DNA from: Flavobacteriales bacterium
Lineage (GTDB): Bacteria > Bacteroidota > Bacteroidia > Flavobacteriales_F > PHOS-HE28
Length of the DNA: 64,000 bases
NCBI GenBank assembly: GCA_016788635.1
Contig: JAEUSU010000004.1
Location: forward strand, 101,018 to 165,017
Reading direction: 5' to 3'
Both the position numbers and the translations under genes were made by a program. This document shows, in pieces, positions 50,622 through 59,267 of this stretch (position 1 is its first letter; each line of letters starts with the position of its first letter). The notes beneath the pieces were generated by a model. That model searched no databases. It was not told the origin of the DNA and saw only the letters and a list, made by a program, of their open reading frames with translations.

Positions 50622-50877
50622 TCTTCAGCACGGCAAGTTCCGCAGGCGTTGCGCTTTTCGCGCGGCGCACCTCTTGTTATTCTCAACCACAACACCGCTT
50701 CACCATGGAGCAAGCACCACCATTCCGCAGATAGGCGCGGTCTGCTGATCGCATCCGCCACAAGGCGGGTGGCTACTCCCGGCCGCCGCAAGGGAAGGCA
50801 TGCATGGGCGCATCTGGCGCGGTACATTGTATTTTCTCTCGGCCGGGCCATGCTACCCCGGTCAACATGAACGAAGG

Positions 50878-51906
50878 ATGCTTCCTTACTCGGTGAACAC
50901 CAGCTGGTGCCGATGGACACTGTTGTTTGGCGTGGACTGCCTGTTACTCGTTGCTGCTCCACGGTGTGACGCGCAGACCAACCTGGTGCCCAATCACAGC
51001 TTCGAAGTTCCTGATTCCTGCCCTGCAACACACACGTTCCTCACACCTGGGGAAGGGCCATTGCACTGGTTCTCTGGAGGCGGTACACCGGACTACTACC
51101 AAGGCTGCGTGCCCTCACCCAATGAGGCCTCTGTTCCACAGAACGACTTTGCATTCCAGTATCCGCAGGATGGGGAGAACTACATTGGTCTTGTGACCTA
51201 CGAAGTGAACTCCGGTGGTATTCGGGAGTATGCGATGGTGGAGCTCCAGCAGCCCCTTGTAATTGGGCAGACTTACACGGTCAGCTTCTATGCGAACGCG
51301 GCGTGGAACGGAACGGACAGCATATTTCCACAGCACTACCTCGCCTCCAGTCATATCGGTGCCCTCTTCACCATGCAGCCGCGGCCATGGGGCAGCTTTG
51401 ACCCTTGGACATTGGCCACCGGAAGTGCCCATGTTTGGCACCCTTGGATCATAGCCGATACTGTGAACTGGACTTTGGTGAGCGGCTCCTTCGTGGCGGA
51501 TAGTGCTTACCAGTACCTGATGGTCGGCAACCACTTCAACAACGCAGAGAGTGATACGGTGTCGCTTGGTCCTTCTATTCAACTCCCCAAGGCATACACG
51601 CTGATCGACAACGTATGTGTTTCGCAAGGTTTGATGGGCTGCCCAAGCGCCAATGGTGTTGACAACCTTGAAAACCATGAGGTGTTGTTGTTCCCCAATC
51701 CGGGCAGCGATCACCTTCACGTGGTGAGGTCAAGAGCCAATTCGGAAGCAGTCATCCATGATGCCATTGGCCGTTTGGTATGGTCCGGGATTGTTGGTCA
51801 AGGGCGTTGGACGTTGGATGTAAGGGCATGGGCACGCGGGTATTACGTGCTTAACATGTGGTCAGGAGAGGATCATCTTTCATTCAAGTTCGTCTTGATC
51901 GAGTAG
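50878..51906 (+). CDS. Secreted protein with T9SS type A sorting domain
   Basis: The 342 residues have a signal-like N-terminus (WTLLFGVDCLLLVAAPRCDAQ). A jelly-roll-like domain opens TNLVPNHSFEVPDSCP and includes MVELQQPLVIGQTYTVSFYA. A T9SS sorting domain follows (VLLFPNPGSDHLHVVRS ... GYYVLNMW). The central domain resembles carbohydrate-binding or choice-of-anchor modules of Bacteroidota surface proteins; no catalytic motif is visible. It is followed 41 nt later by the broken S74 gene. Base composition is visibly lower in GC than in neighbouring core genes. Confidence 0.82.
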   Translation: MLPYSVNTSWCRWTLLFGVDCLLLVAAPRCDAQTNLVPNHSFEVPDSCPATHTFLTPGEGPLHWFSGGGTPDYYQGCVPSPNEASVPQNDFAFQYPQDGENYIGLVTYEVNSGGIREYAMVELQQPLVIGQTYTVSFYANAAWNGTDSIFPQHYLASSHIGALFTMQPRPWGSFDPWTLATGSAHVWHPWIIADTVNWTLVSGSFVADSAYQYLMVGNHFNNAESDTVSLGPSIQLPKAYTLIDNVCVSQGLMGCPSANGVDNLENHEVLLFPNPGSDHLHVVRSRANSEAVIHDAIGRLVWSGIVGQGRWTLDVRAWARGYYVLNMWSGEDHLSFKFVLIE

Positions 51907-51947
51907 CACGCGTTCGGTCTTTCAGTGCATTCAAACCTTGAAAGACC

Positions 51948-52946
51948 ATGAAGGCCTTGAAACTAGTAAGGCCACTCATGCTGGCCATTGCTCTGTCTGC
52001 TGCGAGTGTCGGGCAGGCACAAGTGACAACATTGGGTAATAATTCAAGTTCTGGCGACTATGTTGGCTGCGATAACACCTCGCCGTTCCCTTTGCGGATC
52101 ATGCAGAATGATAACTACCGGATCGAGTGGTACACCGATGCGATACGCCGGATGCTTCTGCAACCAACCCTTACCAGCCAAACGATCGGTACCTATACGG
52201 CTCTGGACTTGAGCGACCACCTGGGGGTCGGACTGTTCAGTACCACGAACGTCACCCGTCCGTTCTCCTTGCTTCATATTGATCATGGCGGTAATCAGTT
52301 CTCTGGCTTCAGGCCGTGGCATAAGACGGGGGTCACATTCACCCGTGGGACAGACCTGGGTTATGTGGGCCTGAAGCATGAAGCCAATGATGTGAACAGC
52401 ATGACCGTTTGCTGGGCGGACAATACACTGGGTGATGGCCCCGACCGCTTGAAGTTCATCTTACTGGCACAGCCCATTTTCGCGAATGGTACCGCTGGGA
52501 CACTGAATGGATTGGAGGCAGTACGAATTGCGCCAGCCGGAAGCGGCAATCAGAGTTTCTTCGGCATTGGTGATTGGTTGACCACAGGTTCAAATGTGGA
52601 TCCAAGAGAACGCTTGGATATATTGGATGGACGGGTACGGATCAGGCGATTGCCGGATGACCCTGCTGCAATTGACTCCTTCTATGTGATGGTCGTGGAC
52701 CGCAGGGTACAAACGGCTACGAACCAGGAACGTGGCGTGGTGAAGTGGGTGGATCCATCCGTTTTGACCGGTGGAGGCCCGAACGATTGTGATCGGACCG
52801 TGGATCCCAACGGAACCAGCACGCAGGATATTTGCACGGCCTACAGCGGCTCACCATGCCCATGGGACAACACGAACAACGTGGGCATCGGAACGACGAC
52901 TCCCATTGCCAAACTCGAACTCATCAAGGATGTGGATACACCTTGA
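51948..52946 (+). pseudogene. N-terminal fragment of a disrupted S74/T9SS surface protein gene
   Basis: The 332-residue open frame has a signal peptide (MLAIALSAASVGQAQ) and a repeat-poor, beta-rich body ending NVGIGTTTPIAKLELIKD, a phrase typical of long Bacteroidota tail-fibre-like proteins. TGA at 52944-52946 stops it. The same frame goes on sensibly after the stop (SNEADGIYVDMSTQNIYNRG), so the stop looks like a damaged codon rather than a natural end. It forms one broken gene with the next entry, unless sequencing error is involved. Confidence 0.75.
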
Positions 52947-53935
52947 AGCAACGAGGCTGACGGTATCTATGTGGACATGAGCACACAGAACATTTACAAC
53001 CGAGGCGTGCACGCAAGGTTTATGGATTCACCCAGGTGGAGAATACCGGAGGCAGGTTTTATGCGACGAATGCTGGTGTCGCCTTTGGCGTTCAAGGGAT
53101 CGGTGATGGCAGCTCGGTCAATTTCGGTGTCTTCGGGTCCGCAAGGGCGAATGCCACAGCCAATTATGGCGTGTATGGTGAAGCATCGGGTGGGGCTACA
53201 TCGAACTGGGCCGGTTATTTCGATGGTCGCGGCATCCTGAACGCTACTTCGTGGGTATACAGTTCGGACGCGAACCTGAAGACCGGCATACAGGATCTGC
53301 CAACCGGCGCCTTGGACGTGATCACCGCCCTGCAACCTCGCATGTATCAATATAACCAAGCGGCCTTCCCTTCACTAAATCTGCCTTCAGGTATGCAGTA
53401 TGGCTTGATTGCACAGGAGACGCAGGCCGTGTTACCAGACATCGTGGCGCAGATAAGTCACCCTGCAGTGTTGGATGGAAGTGGTAACGAACTGGTTGCT
53501 GAAGAGAACTTCCTCGGGATTGAATACACCAAGCTTATCCCTTGGTTGATCGCAGGCATGCAAGAGCAACAACAACAGATCGCCACCCTGCAAGCCCAGG
53601 TCGCAAGCTGCTGCTCCGCCCCGCCTTCGGATACCGTCAGCCGCAGCATCAACACGGCCCCCCTTGGTTCTGCCGCGAATGCCGCCAAACTCAGCATCCA
53701 CCCCAATCCCTTCGTGGACCGCACCACGCTCACCTGCACACTGGACCGCAGCGGCCAGGTATTGTTGGTGGTGACCACGGCCACGGGCCGCCAGGTGCAG
53801 GTGCTGCGTGAAGGCACGGCCGAGGCGGGGAGCTACACCTACGAATGGGAGACTGGCAACCTGAGCTCCGGCATGTACTACGTGACGCTGTTGTTGGATG
53901 GCGAGGTGGTGACGAAGAAGGCCGTGAAGCTTTGA
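52947..53935 (+). pseudogene. C-terminal fragment: S74 endosialidase-type chaperone plus T9SS sorting domain, frameshifted
   Basis: After the TGA the frame is readable to about 53010 (IYNRGVHAR), then coding sense moves one frame over (VYGFTQVENTGGRFY...) and stays open to 53935. That part has GVYGEASGGATSNWAGYF, the S74 chaperone core (SDANLKTGIQDLPTGALDVI, GLIAQETQAVLPDIV, YTKLIPWLIAGMQEQQ), a short coiled coil, and a T9SS type A domain (LSIHPNPFVDRTTLTCTL). An open frame usable as a stand-alone gene begins at GTG 53036. S74 domains guide folding of trimeric fibres and can cleave themselves off. Confidence 0.72.
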
Positions 53936-53968
53936 GAAAGGCGCAGCCACAGGTAATGAAGGAGGACA

Positions 53969-53996
53969 GAACGCCCGGGCACTGGTCCGGGCGTTC
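53969..53996 (+). terminator. Hairpin terminator after the S74/T9SS gene
   Basis: GAACGCCCGG and CCGGGCGTTC form a 10-bp stem with an 8-nt loop, 33 nt after the stop at 53935. The tail (ACCTTCCC) is only weakly T-rich. Confidence 0.65.
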
Positions 53997-54020
53997 ACCT
54001 TCCCACCCCCAAGCACCGGT

Positions 54021-54028
54021 TACCTTTG
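54021..54028 (+). promoter_or_regulatory. Bacteroidota -7 box (TACCTTTG) for recF
   Basis: Exact TANNTTTG match ending 10 nt before the recF ATG at 54039. Confidence 0.55.
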
Positions 54029-54038
54029 GCCCATTCCC

Positions 54039-55169
54039 ATGCACTTCGCCCGCCTTTCCCTGCTGCACTTCCGCAACCACCGCGAGGCGGAGCTGGAGCT
54101 GGGGCCGCGCGTGAACTGCTTCACCGGGCCCAACGGCACGGGCAAGACCAATTTGCTGGACGCCGTGCACTACCTGAGCCTGTGCAAGAGCTACTTCAGC
54201 AGCGAGGACCGCATGCACATCCTGCACGGCGAGGACTTCTTCCTGGTGAAGGGCACCGTGGAGGTGGCCGATGGCGAACACCAACTGGCGTGCAGCGTGC
54301 GCCAGGGCCAGCGCAAGGTCTTCAGCCGCGACCGCAAGGAGTACGAGCGCCTGGCCGACCATGTGGGCCGCTACCCCGTGGTGATGATCACCCCCTACGA
54401 CGGCCAGCTGGTGCTGGAAGGGGGGGAGGTGCGCCGCCGCTTCCTGGACGGCCTCATCGCCCAGTTCGACCGGGCCTATCTGGAGGCCTTGATGCGCTAC
54501 AACCGCGCGCTGGGGCACCGCAACACGCTGTTGAAGCAATGGCAGCGCCACGGCGGCTGGCAGCCTGGCGTGCTGGAGCCGTGGGACGAGCAGCTGATCC
54601 TGCATGGAGAGGCCGTGCATGCCGCGCGCAAGGCATTTGTCGGCGAGCTTTCCCCCCTGCTGGAAGCACATTATGCCGGCATCTCCAGCGGTCCCGAGCG
54701 GGTGGCCCTGGCCTACGAGAGCGAGTTGGAAGGACAAAGCCTGCGCGAGCTGCTGGCCGCGGCCATGGAGCGCGACCGCGCCACGGGCCACACCACCACC
54801 GGCGTGCACCGGGACGACCTGGAGTTCACCATCGACGGCCAGCCGCTGAAGCGCTACGGTTCGCAGGGCCAGCAGAAGACCTACCTGATCGCCTTGAAGC
54901 TTGCGCAGTTCGACCTGACGGCGGGCCGTTGCGGTGTGCCCCCGGTGCTGCTGCTGGACGACATTTTCGACAAGATCGATCCCGGCCGCATGCGGCACCT
55001 GCTGCGCCTGCTGGCCGGTGGCCGCTTCGGCCAGGTGCTCATCACCGATACCGACGCCACACGCCTGCACGCCGCACTGGACGGACTGGACCTTGACGCG
55101 CGTTGGTTCCACCTGGAGCTCGGCCGACCCATCACCCATGAAACGAAGCAACGAACAGTCGCTCGGTGA
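54039..55169 (+). CDS. recF: DNA replication/repair protein RecF
   Basis: The 376 residues carry Walker A GPNGTGKT (about 30-37), following FARLSLLHFRNHREAELELG, which is typical of RecF. YGSQGQQKTYLIALKLAQF is the ABC-type signature region, and VLLLDDIFDKID is Walker B. RecF loads RecA on gapped DNA. Its last 32 nt overlap the DUF721 gene. The pairing recF-DUF721 is common in Bacteroidota, and the nearby dnaA hints at an origin region. Confidence 0.97.
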   Translation: MHFARLSLLHFRNHREAELELGPRVNCFTGPNGTGKTNLLDAVHYLSLCKSYFSSEDRMHILHGEDFFLVKGTVEVADGEHQLACSVRQGQRKVFSRDRKEYERLADHVGRYPVVMITPYDGQLVLEGGEVRRRFLDGLIAQFDRAYLEALMRYNRALGHRNTLLKQWQRHGGWQPGVLEPWDEQLILHGEAVHAARKAFVGELSPLLEAHYAGISSGPERVALAYESELEGQSLRELLAAAMERDRATGHTTTGVHRDDLEFTIDGQPLKRYGSQGQQKTYLIALKLAQFDLTAGRCGVPPVLLLDDIFDKIDPGRMRHLLRLLAGGRFGQVLITDTDATRLHAALDGLDLDARWFHLELGRPITHETKQRTVAR

Positions 55170-55428
55170 GGTGATCGGCGGCCTGGTGGACGCCTACGGC
55201 CTGCGCGAGAAGCTGGACCAGCTGGAGGTGGCCAGCCTGTGGGACGAGCTTGCCGGGCCCATGATCGCGCGGCATACCACTTCCATCAAGCTCCTGCGCG
55301 GGGTGCTGCGCATCCGCGTGGATAACGCGCCCCTGCGCCACGAGCTCACCTTTCAGCGTGAAGGCCTGGTGAGGCTGGTGAACGAGCGGATGGGCCGTGC
55401 GGTGGTGAAGGAGGTGATGATCGAGTAG
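55138..55428 (+). CDS. DUF721 domain-containing protein
   Basis: The 96 residues match the small DUF721 (DciA-like/zinc-ribbon-less) family: SLGEVIGGLVDAYGLREKLD, ASLWDELAGPMIARHTTSI, VLRIRVDNAPLRHELTF. Many bacteria that lack DnaC or DnaI use DUF721 proteins (DciA) to load the replicative helicase, and this protein sits beside recF near dnaA. The DciA role is a family-level inference. The start at 55138 overlaps recF by 32 nt. Confidence 0.85.
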   Translation: MKRSNEQSLGEVIGGLVDAYGLREKLDQLEVASLWDELAGPMIARHTTSIKLLRGVLRIRVDNAPLRHELTFQREGLVRLVNERMGRAVVKEVMIE

Positions 55429-55443
55429 CGCCAGGCGCTCACC

Positions 55444-55476
55444 GAATGTGGAAATGTGCGAATGAGGAAATGTGGG
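55444..55476. repeat. Degenerate GAATGTGG repeats
   Basis: GAATGTGG, GAAATGTGC, GAATGAGG, GAAATGTGG in tandem; the same motif as at 48790-48836 and, reversed, at 37521-37560. Confidence 0.55.
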
Positions 55477-55575
55477 GCACGGTGTGGAGGACCATCGAAA
55501 CAACACCGATACGAAGGGACTGGCGAAGGCATGAAGATGCGTCAGGATGAGCGGCAATGACCGACCATCACCCAA

Positions 55576-55594
55576 CCTGCCTGCGGCAGGCAGG
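55576..55594. repeat. 19-bp palindrome CCTGCCTGCGGCAGGCAGG
   Basis: Identical copy of 50399-50417, between the DUF721 gene and ndk, directly followed by the CTTCAAC tandem repeat. Confidence 0.7.
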
Positions 55595-55598
55595 CCCC

Positions 55599-55631
55599 CA
55601 ACCTTCAACCTTCAACCTTCAACCTTCAACC
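55599..55631. repeat. Tandem CTTCAAC (7-bp) repeat
   Basis: About four and a half exact copies of a 7-bp unit (CCTTCAA). It ends at the stop of ndk (minus strand). A degenerate form lies at 22437-22491. Confidence 0.75.
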
Positions 55632-56051
55632 TCAGTAGCACTCGCGGCTGCTGAAGAAGAAGTGGCCCTCGATCAGCGCGTTGTCATCGCTGTCGCTGCC
55701 GTGCACGGCGTTCTTGGCCTTGCTCTCGGCGAACTGCTTGCGGATGGTGCCTGCCTCGGCGTTGGCGGGGTCGGTGGCGCCGACCAGCTTGCGGAAGTCC
55801 TCCACGGCGTTGTCCTTTTCCAGGATGGCGGCATAGATGGGGCCGCTGGCCATGTAGTCCACCAGTTCGCCATAGAAGGGGCGTTCCTGGTGCACGGCAT
55901 AGAAGGCACCGGCCTCTTTGTGGGAGAGGCGCGTGTACTTCATGGCCACGATGCGGAAGCCACGGGAGATGATGAGGTCCAGGATCTTGCCGGCATGGCC
56001 TGCGGCCACCGCTTCGGGCTTGATCATGGTGAAGGTGCGACGACCGGCCAT
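55632..56051 (-). CDS. ndk: Nucleoside-diphosphate kinase
   Basis: The 139 residues equalise nucleoside triphosphate pools through a phosphohistidine. The active-site His is His117 in [13 protein letters not shown], after [19 protein letters not shown] and [15 protein letters not shown]. Length and motifs fit the standard enzyme. The start at 56051 follows a TACTTTTG box at 56080-56087. Confidence 0.97.
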   Translation of the reverse strand: MAGRRTFTMIKPEAVAAGHAGKILDLIISRGFRIVAMKYTRLSHKEAGAFYAVHQERPFYGELVDYMASGPIYAAILEKDNAVEDFRKLVGATDPANAEAGTIRKQFAESKAKNAVHGSDSDDNALIEGHFFFSSRECY

Positions 56052-56079
56052 GTGTTGAAGTGTTGTTGAAAAAGCGGCG

Positions 56080-56087
56080 CAAAAGTA
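56080..56087 (-). promoter_or_regulatory. Bacteroidota -7 box (TACTTTTG) for ndk
   Basis: Exact TANNTTTG match on the minus strand, 28 nt before the ndk ATG at 56051. Confidence 0.55.
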
Positions 56088-56161
56088 ACCGGCAGTCAGG
56101 TACGCGCCCGCTGGATCGGTACACTTCCTTCGCAATGCACCTTGTAGTGCACCTGCGGACC

Positions 56162-57064
56162 ATGAACGTGACCCACTTGTTGCCGCCTTTGGCGCTGGCC
56201 TTGACCTTATCCGCCTGCGGCGGAGAAGCAGCTTCTGATGGAGCAGATGGTCAGGACCAGCTGGTGGTCGGCGACGGCAGTTCCACACCGGCGCATGCCA
56301 TGTACCAGATGCCCACGCCCAACGAGTTGTTCTCGCTGGTGCGCAGCATGGCGGGCGAGGGGCAGAAGCGCATGATGAACCCGGCCACCAACGCGGACCG
56401 GTACGTGAGCCTTACCAAGCGCGCCGCCAACTTCGGGGTGTATTCCACCGACCTCATCTATGCCAGCTACTTCCGCCTGAACGTGGAAGTGGTGCGCTAC
56501 TACCTGACGGTGAAGAAGCTGGGCGACCAGTTGGGCCTTACCGGCGCCTTCAACGAGCATGATTTCGTGCGACTCGAGAAGAACCTGGCCTACGGCGATT
56601 CCCTCGAGGTGATCAGCAATGAGGCGTACTTCAAGGCCTACGACCGCTTGCAGCAGGATGACATGGGCGCCACCCTGGCCCTGGTGCTGGCCGGTGGGTG
56701 GGTGGAAAGCATGCACCTCGTGATCCAGCAGGTCCGCGGCTTCGACCCCGCCGACCCCCTGGTGCAGCGCATCGCTGAGCAGAAATTCACCCTGGAACAC
56801 CTCGTGGAGATGATGGAGCCCCACGCGGACGATGTCCACGTGGCGGGATTGCGCGATGAGTTGATCACGTTGCGCGACCTCTACGATCAGCTCACCGTGG
56901 AGCAGGTGGCCAGCCCGGGCAAGGTCCGGTCCGGGCGCATGGTGCTCGGCCAGGAGACCCGCGTGCTCATGACCATCGACCAGTACGCCGCCATTGCGGC
57001 CAGAGTGGAGGAGCTGCGTGAGTCGATCATCCGGCCGGAGGACCAGGTCGGTCTTACTCGTTGA
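56162..57064 (+). CDS. Lipoprotein of unknown function
   Basis: The 300 residues have a lipoprotein signal ([19 protein letters not shown], Cys19 with the LSAC lipobox). A low-complexity acidic stretch follows, then an all-helical domain ([24 protein letters not shown] onwards). No catalytic motif or named family is recognised by eye. It diverges from ndk (110 nt between starts) and is followed after 4 nt by another secreted protein. Confidence 0.7.
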   Translation: MNVTHLLPPLALALTLSACGGEAASDGADGQDQLVVGDGSSTPAHAMYQMPTPNELFSLVRSMAGEGQKRMMNPATNADRYVSLTKRAANFGVYSTDLIYASYFRLNVEVVRYYLTVKKLGDQLGLTGAFNEHDFVRLEKNLAYGDSLEVISNEAYFKAYDRLQQDDMGATLALVLAGGWVESMHLVIQQVRGFDPADPLVQRIAEQKFTLEHLVEMMEPHADDVHVAGLRDELITLRDLYDQLTVEQVASPGKVRSGRMVLGQETRVLMTIDQYAAIAARVEELRESIIRPEDQVGLTR

Positions 57065-57068
57065 ACCC

Positions 57069-57674
57069 ATGCGCCGCATCATCCTACGTTCCACTGCACT
57101 GTGCATCCTGTTGCTCGGCATGGATTGGCTCCATGGCCAGCAGGATTGCGCCGGCTATCACCGGTACAACTGCATGCGCGCCACCGACGTGCGCTTCAGC
57201 CTGAACGGCCAGAGCAAGAGCGCCAGCGTGCAGGTGGGCGTTCCCACCGAGCTCAACGTGATCGTTTACAAGGGCCAGGACTACCGCATTTCCTTCTGCT
57301 ATGACCCGCGGATCATCGGCGAGAACATCACTGCACGTCTGATCGAGAAAACGCGCCGATCCAAGGAGGTGGAGCGCGAGGAGATGGTGAAGGAGCCGGT
57401 GCTGGACGACAACGGCAAGCCCACCGGCCGTTACACGGAGACCCGGAAGGTGGTGAAGGCCACCGTGTTCGAGGATGACCGCAAGGTGCTCTGGGACAAT
57501 ACCGAGCATGAGATGACCGATGAGGTGGAGTTCACCTGCACATCCACCAAGCGTCTGGTCGTTGAAGTGATCGCACCGGGCCCGGCCAATCCCAAGGGCA
57601 AGTTCAAGAGCATGGATATCGGCTGCGTGGGCATCCTGGTGGAGCACATGCCCTCGCCACCGATGGGATTCTGA
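57069..57674 (+). CDS. Secreted hypothetical protein
   Basis: The 201 residues have a signal peptide (IILRSTALCILLLGMDWLHGQ) and a beta-rich mature part with cysteines in DCAGYHRYNCM, ISFCYDP, FTCTST and DIGCVG, which may form disulfides. No family is recognised. It starts 4 nt after the upstream lipoprotein gene and is probably co-transcribed with it. Confidence 0.65.
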   Translation: MRRIILRSTALCILLLGMDWLHGQQDCAGYHRYNCMRATDVRFSLNGQSKSASVQVGVPTELNVIVYKGQDYRISFCYDPRIIGENITARLIEKTRRSKEVEREEMVKEPVLDDNGKPTGRYTETRKVVKATVFEDDRKVLWDNTEHEMTDEVEFTCTSTKRLVVEVIAPGPANPKGKFKSMDIGCVGILVEHMPSPPMGF

Positions 57675-57692
57675 GCGCTCGCGCCAAGGGGG

Positions 57693-57700
57693 TATCTTCA
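57693..57700 (+). promoter_or_regulatory. -7-like box (TATCTTCA) for the nrnA-gldI unit
   Basis: TATCTTCA is two bases from TANNTTTG and lies 31 nt before ATG 57732. Confidence 0.35.
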
Positions 57701-57731
57701 CCGCCCGGCATGTGAGCTGTTCCCCTTCCGA

Positions 57732-58751
57732 ATGAGTTGGTCCATACCCATCGATGCGCTGGCCGCACTGCGCGACCAGGTGTCGCGACCCCGGCGGATC
57801 GCGATCACCACCCATCACAATCCGGATGGTGACGCCGTGGGAAGCTCCCTGGGCCTTGCGCACCTCCTGCGACATGCCGGGCATTCGGTCACCGTGGTCT
57901 TCCCCAATCGGCCACCGGCCTTTTTGCGCTGGATGCCGGGCTATGGGGATGCGATCGCATGGGACACCCATGCTGGACCAGCTATGGAGGCCTTGCGCGG
58001 CTGCGAACTCCTCTTCTGTCTCGATCTCAACCGGCCCGACCGGGTGAAGGAACTTGAGCCCGCGCTCCTGGCGGCTCCATTCCGCGTGCTCATCGATCAT
58101 CATCGCGATCCCGTACCCTTCACCCAGGTCACCTTTTCCGATGTGGGTTCCTGTGCCACGGCGCAGATGGTGGCTGACATTGCCGTGGCCATGGGCTGGC
58201 AGGATGCCATCGGCGCCGATGCGGCCACCTGCCTCTATGCCGGCATCATGACGGATACCGGGGGCTTCCGCTATCCGGCCACCACGTCCCATACGCTGCG
58301 CATGGCGGCCTTGCTCATGGAGCGGGGTGCCGTGCCGCACCAGATCAGCAGCGCCATTTTGGATGACAGCACCGAGGAGCGCTTGCGCCTGCTGGGATTC
58401 ACGCTCAGTGAGCGCATGCAGGTGCTGCCTGAATTGGGCGCGGTGGTGATCCATCTGGAACGCAGTGACCTGGACCGTTTCAAGTACCAGCCAGGTGACA
58501 CCGAGGGTCTGGTGAACCAGGGGCTTGCCATCCGGGGTATCCGCCTCAGCGCCTTCTTCATGGAGCGCAAGGACGGCATCAAGGTGAGCCTGCGCAGCAA
58601 GGGGAATGTGGATGTGGATCGCATCTGCCGTGACCTGTATGATGGTGGCGGCCACTTGAACGCAGCGGGCGGACTGGCCAGGGGGGGGATGGAGCAGGTG
58701 GTGGAACGGTTCATCGCCGAGTTGCGCATACGCATGCCGCAGGTCGCATGA
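57732..58751 (+). CDS. DHH/DHHA1 phosphoesterase (NrnA-like oligoribonuclease/pAp phosphatase)
   Basis: The 339 residues carry the metal-binding DHH-type motifs: THHNPDGDAVGSSLGLA near the start, LFCLDLNRPDR, and VLIDHHRDPVPF (the DHH box itself). The C-terminal DHHA1 domain ends in GGGHLNAAGGLA. Such enzymes degrade nano-RNA and dephosphorylate pAp. The following GldI-like gene overlaps by ATGA; the same DHH-gldI order is found in gliding Flavobacteriia. Confidence 0.88.
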   Translation: MSWSIPIDALAALRDQVSRPRRIAITTHHNPDGDAVGSSLGLAHLLRHAGHSVTVVFPNRPPAFLRWMPGYGDAIAWDTHAGPAMEALRGCELLFCLDLNRPDRVKELEPALLAAPFRVLIDHHRDPVPFTQVTFSDVGSCATAQMVADIAVAMGWQDAIGADAATCLYAGIMTDTGGFRYPATTSHTLRMAALLMERGAVPHQISSAILDDSTEERLRLLGFTLSERMQVLPELGAVVIHLERSDLDRFKYQPGDTEGLVNQGLAIRGIRLSAFFMERKDGIKVSLRSKGNVDVDRICRDLYDGGGHLNAAGGLARGGMEQVVERFIAELRIRMPQVA

Positions 58752-59263
58752 ACATCGTACACCTGGTACCGGCGGTCCTGCTGCTTGCCACCTGCGGGCA
58801 GAACAATTCTCCGCCCACACGTGCACCGCATACGGACCGCGACTCGCTGATCGCGGAGAACAGGGACATCATGCGCCTGGAGGAAAGGGACATCAAGCTT
58901 TACATCGAGCGGCACGGACTTGCTCCGCGCACGACCGGCACGGGTGTGCGCTTCCAGTTCTTCCATGACGAGCCCGGACCCGTGGCGAAGCCTGATCAAC
59001 TGGTGACCGTGGCCTACCGCGTGGAGCTGATCGACGGGCGTGAATGTTATGCGAGCGATCCCGGTGCGCCGGAGAGCTTCCGGGTGGAGCATGATGATGT
59101 GGAGAGCGGACTGCATGAGGCCATTCAATTGATGAGCGCGGGGGACAGCGCGCTGGTCATCATCCCTTCGCACCGCGCGCATGGTCTGGCTGGCGACATG
59201 AACAAGATCCCCATGCGCAGCACCATCATCTACCGCATCGGATTGAAGCGAGTGACGGGTTGA
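58748..59263 (+). CDS. gldI: GldI-like peptidyl-prolyl isomerase lipoprotein
   Basis: The 171 residues have a lipoprotein signal ending LLATC (Cys16), a helical linker (LIAENRDIMRLEERDIKLYIE), and an FKBP-like fold (VRFQFFHDEPGPVAKPDQLV, ESGLHEAIQLMSAGDSALVIIP, HGLAGDMNKIPMRSTIIY). This matches GldI, an isomerase lipoprotein needed for gliding in Flavobacterium, where it also sits near a DHH phosphoesterase. It probably helps fold T9SS or gliding components. It overlaps the DHH gene by 4 nt. Confidence 0.75.
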   Translation: MNIVHLVPAVLLLATCGQNNSPPTRAPHTDRDSLIAENRDIMRLEERDIKLYIERHGLAPRTTGTGVRFQFFHDEPGPVAKPDQLVTVAYRVELIDGRECYASDPGAPESFRVEHDDVESGLHEAIQLMSAGDSALVIIPSHRAHGLAGDMNKIPMRSTIIYRIGLKRVTG

Positions 59264-59267
59264 GGCC

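Larger units (their letters stand above)
50170..50877. other. Long non-coding stretch rich in repeats
   Basis: About 700 nt without a convincing gene. It holds a 19-bp palindrome (50399-50417), a seven-unit 8-bp tandem repeat (50566-50621), and no tRNA or known RNA that I could find. One open frame (50505-50870) runs through the tandem repeat but reads as repeat-derived AAEP/RSRR peptides and was not called. Confidence 0.5.

Noticed and set aside
50505-50870. 121-codon frame in the non-coding gap
   Set aside because: Its middle is a translation of the 8-bp tandem repeat (AAEP/RSRR pattern) and the rest has no family character.
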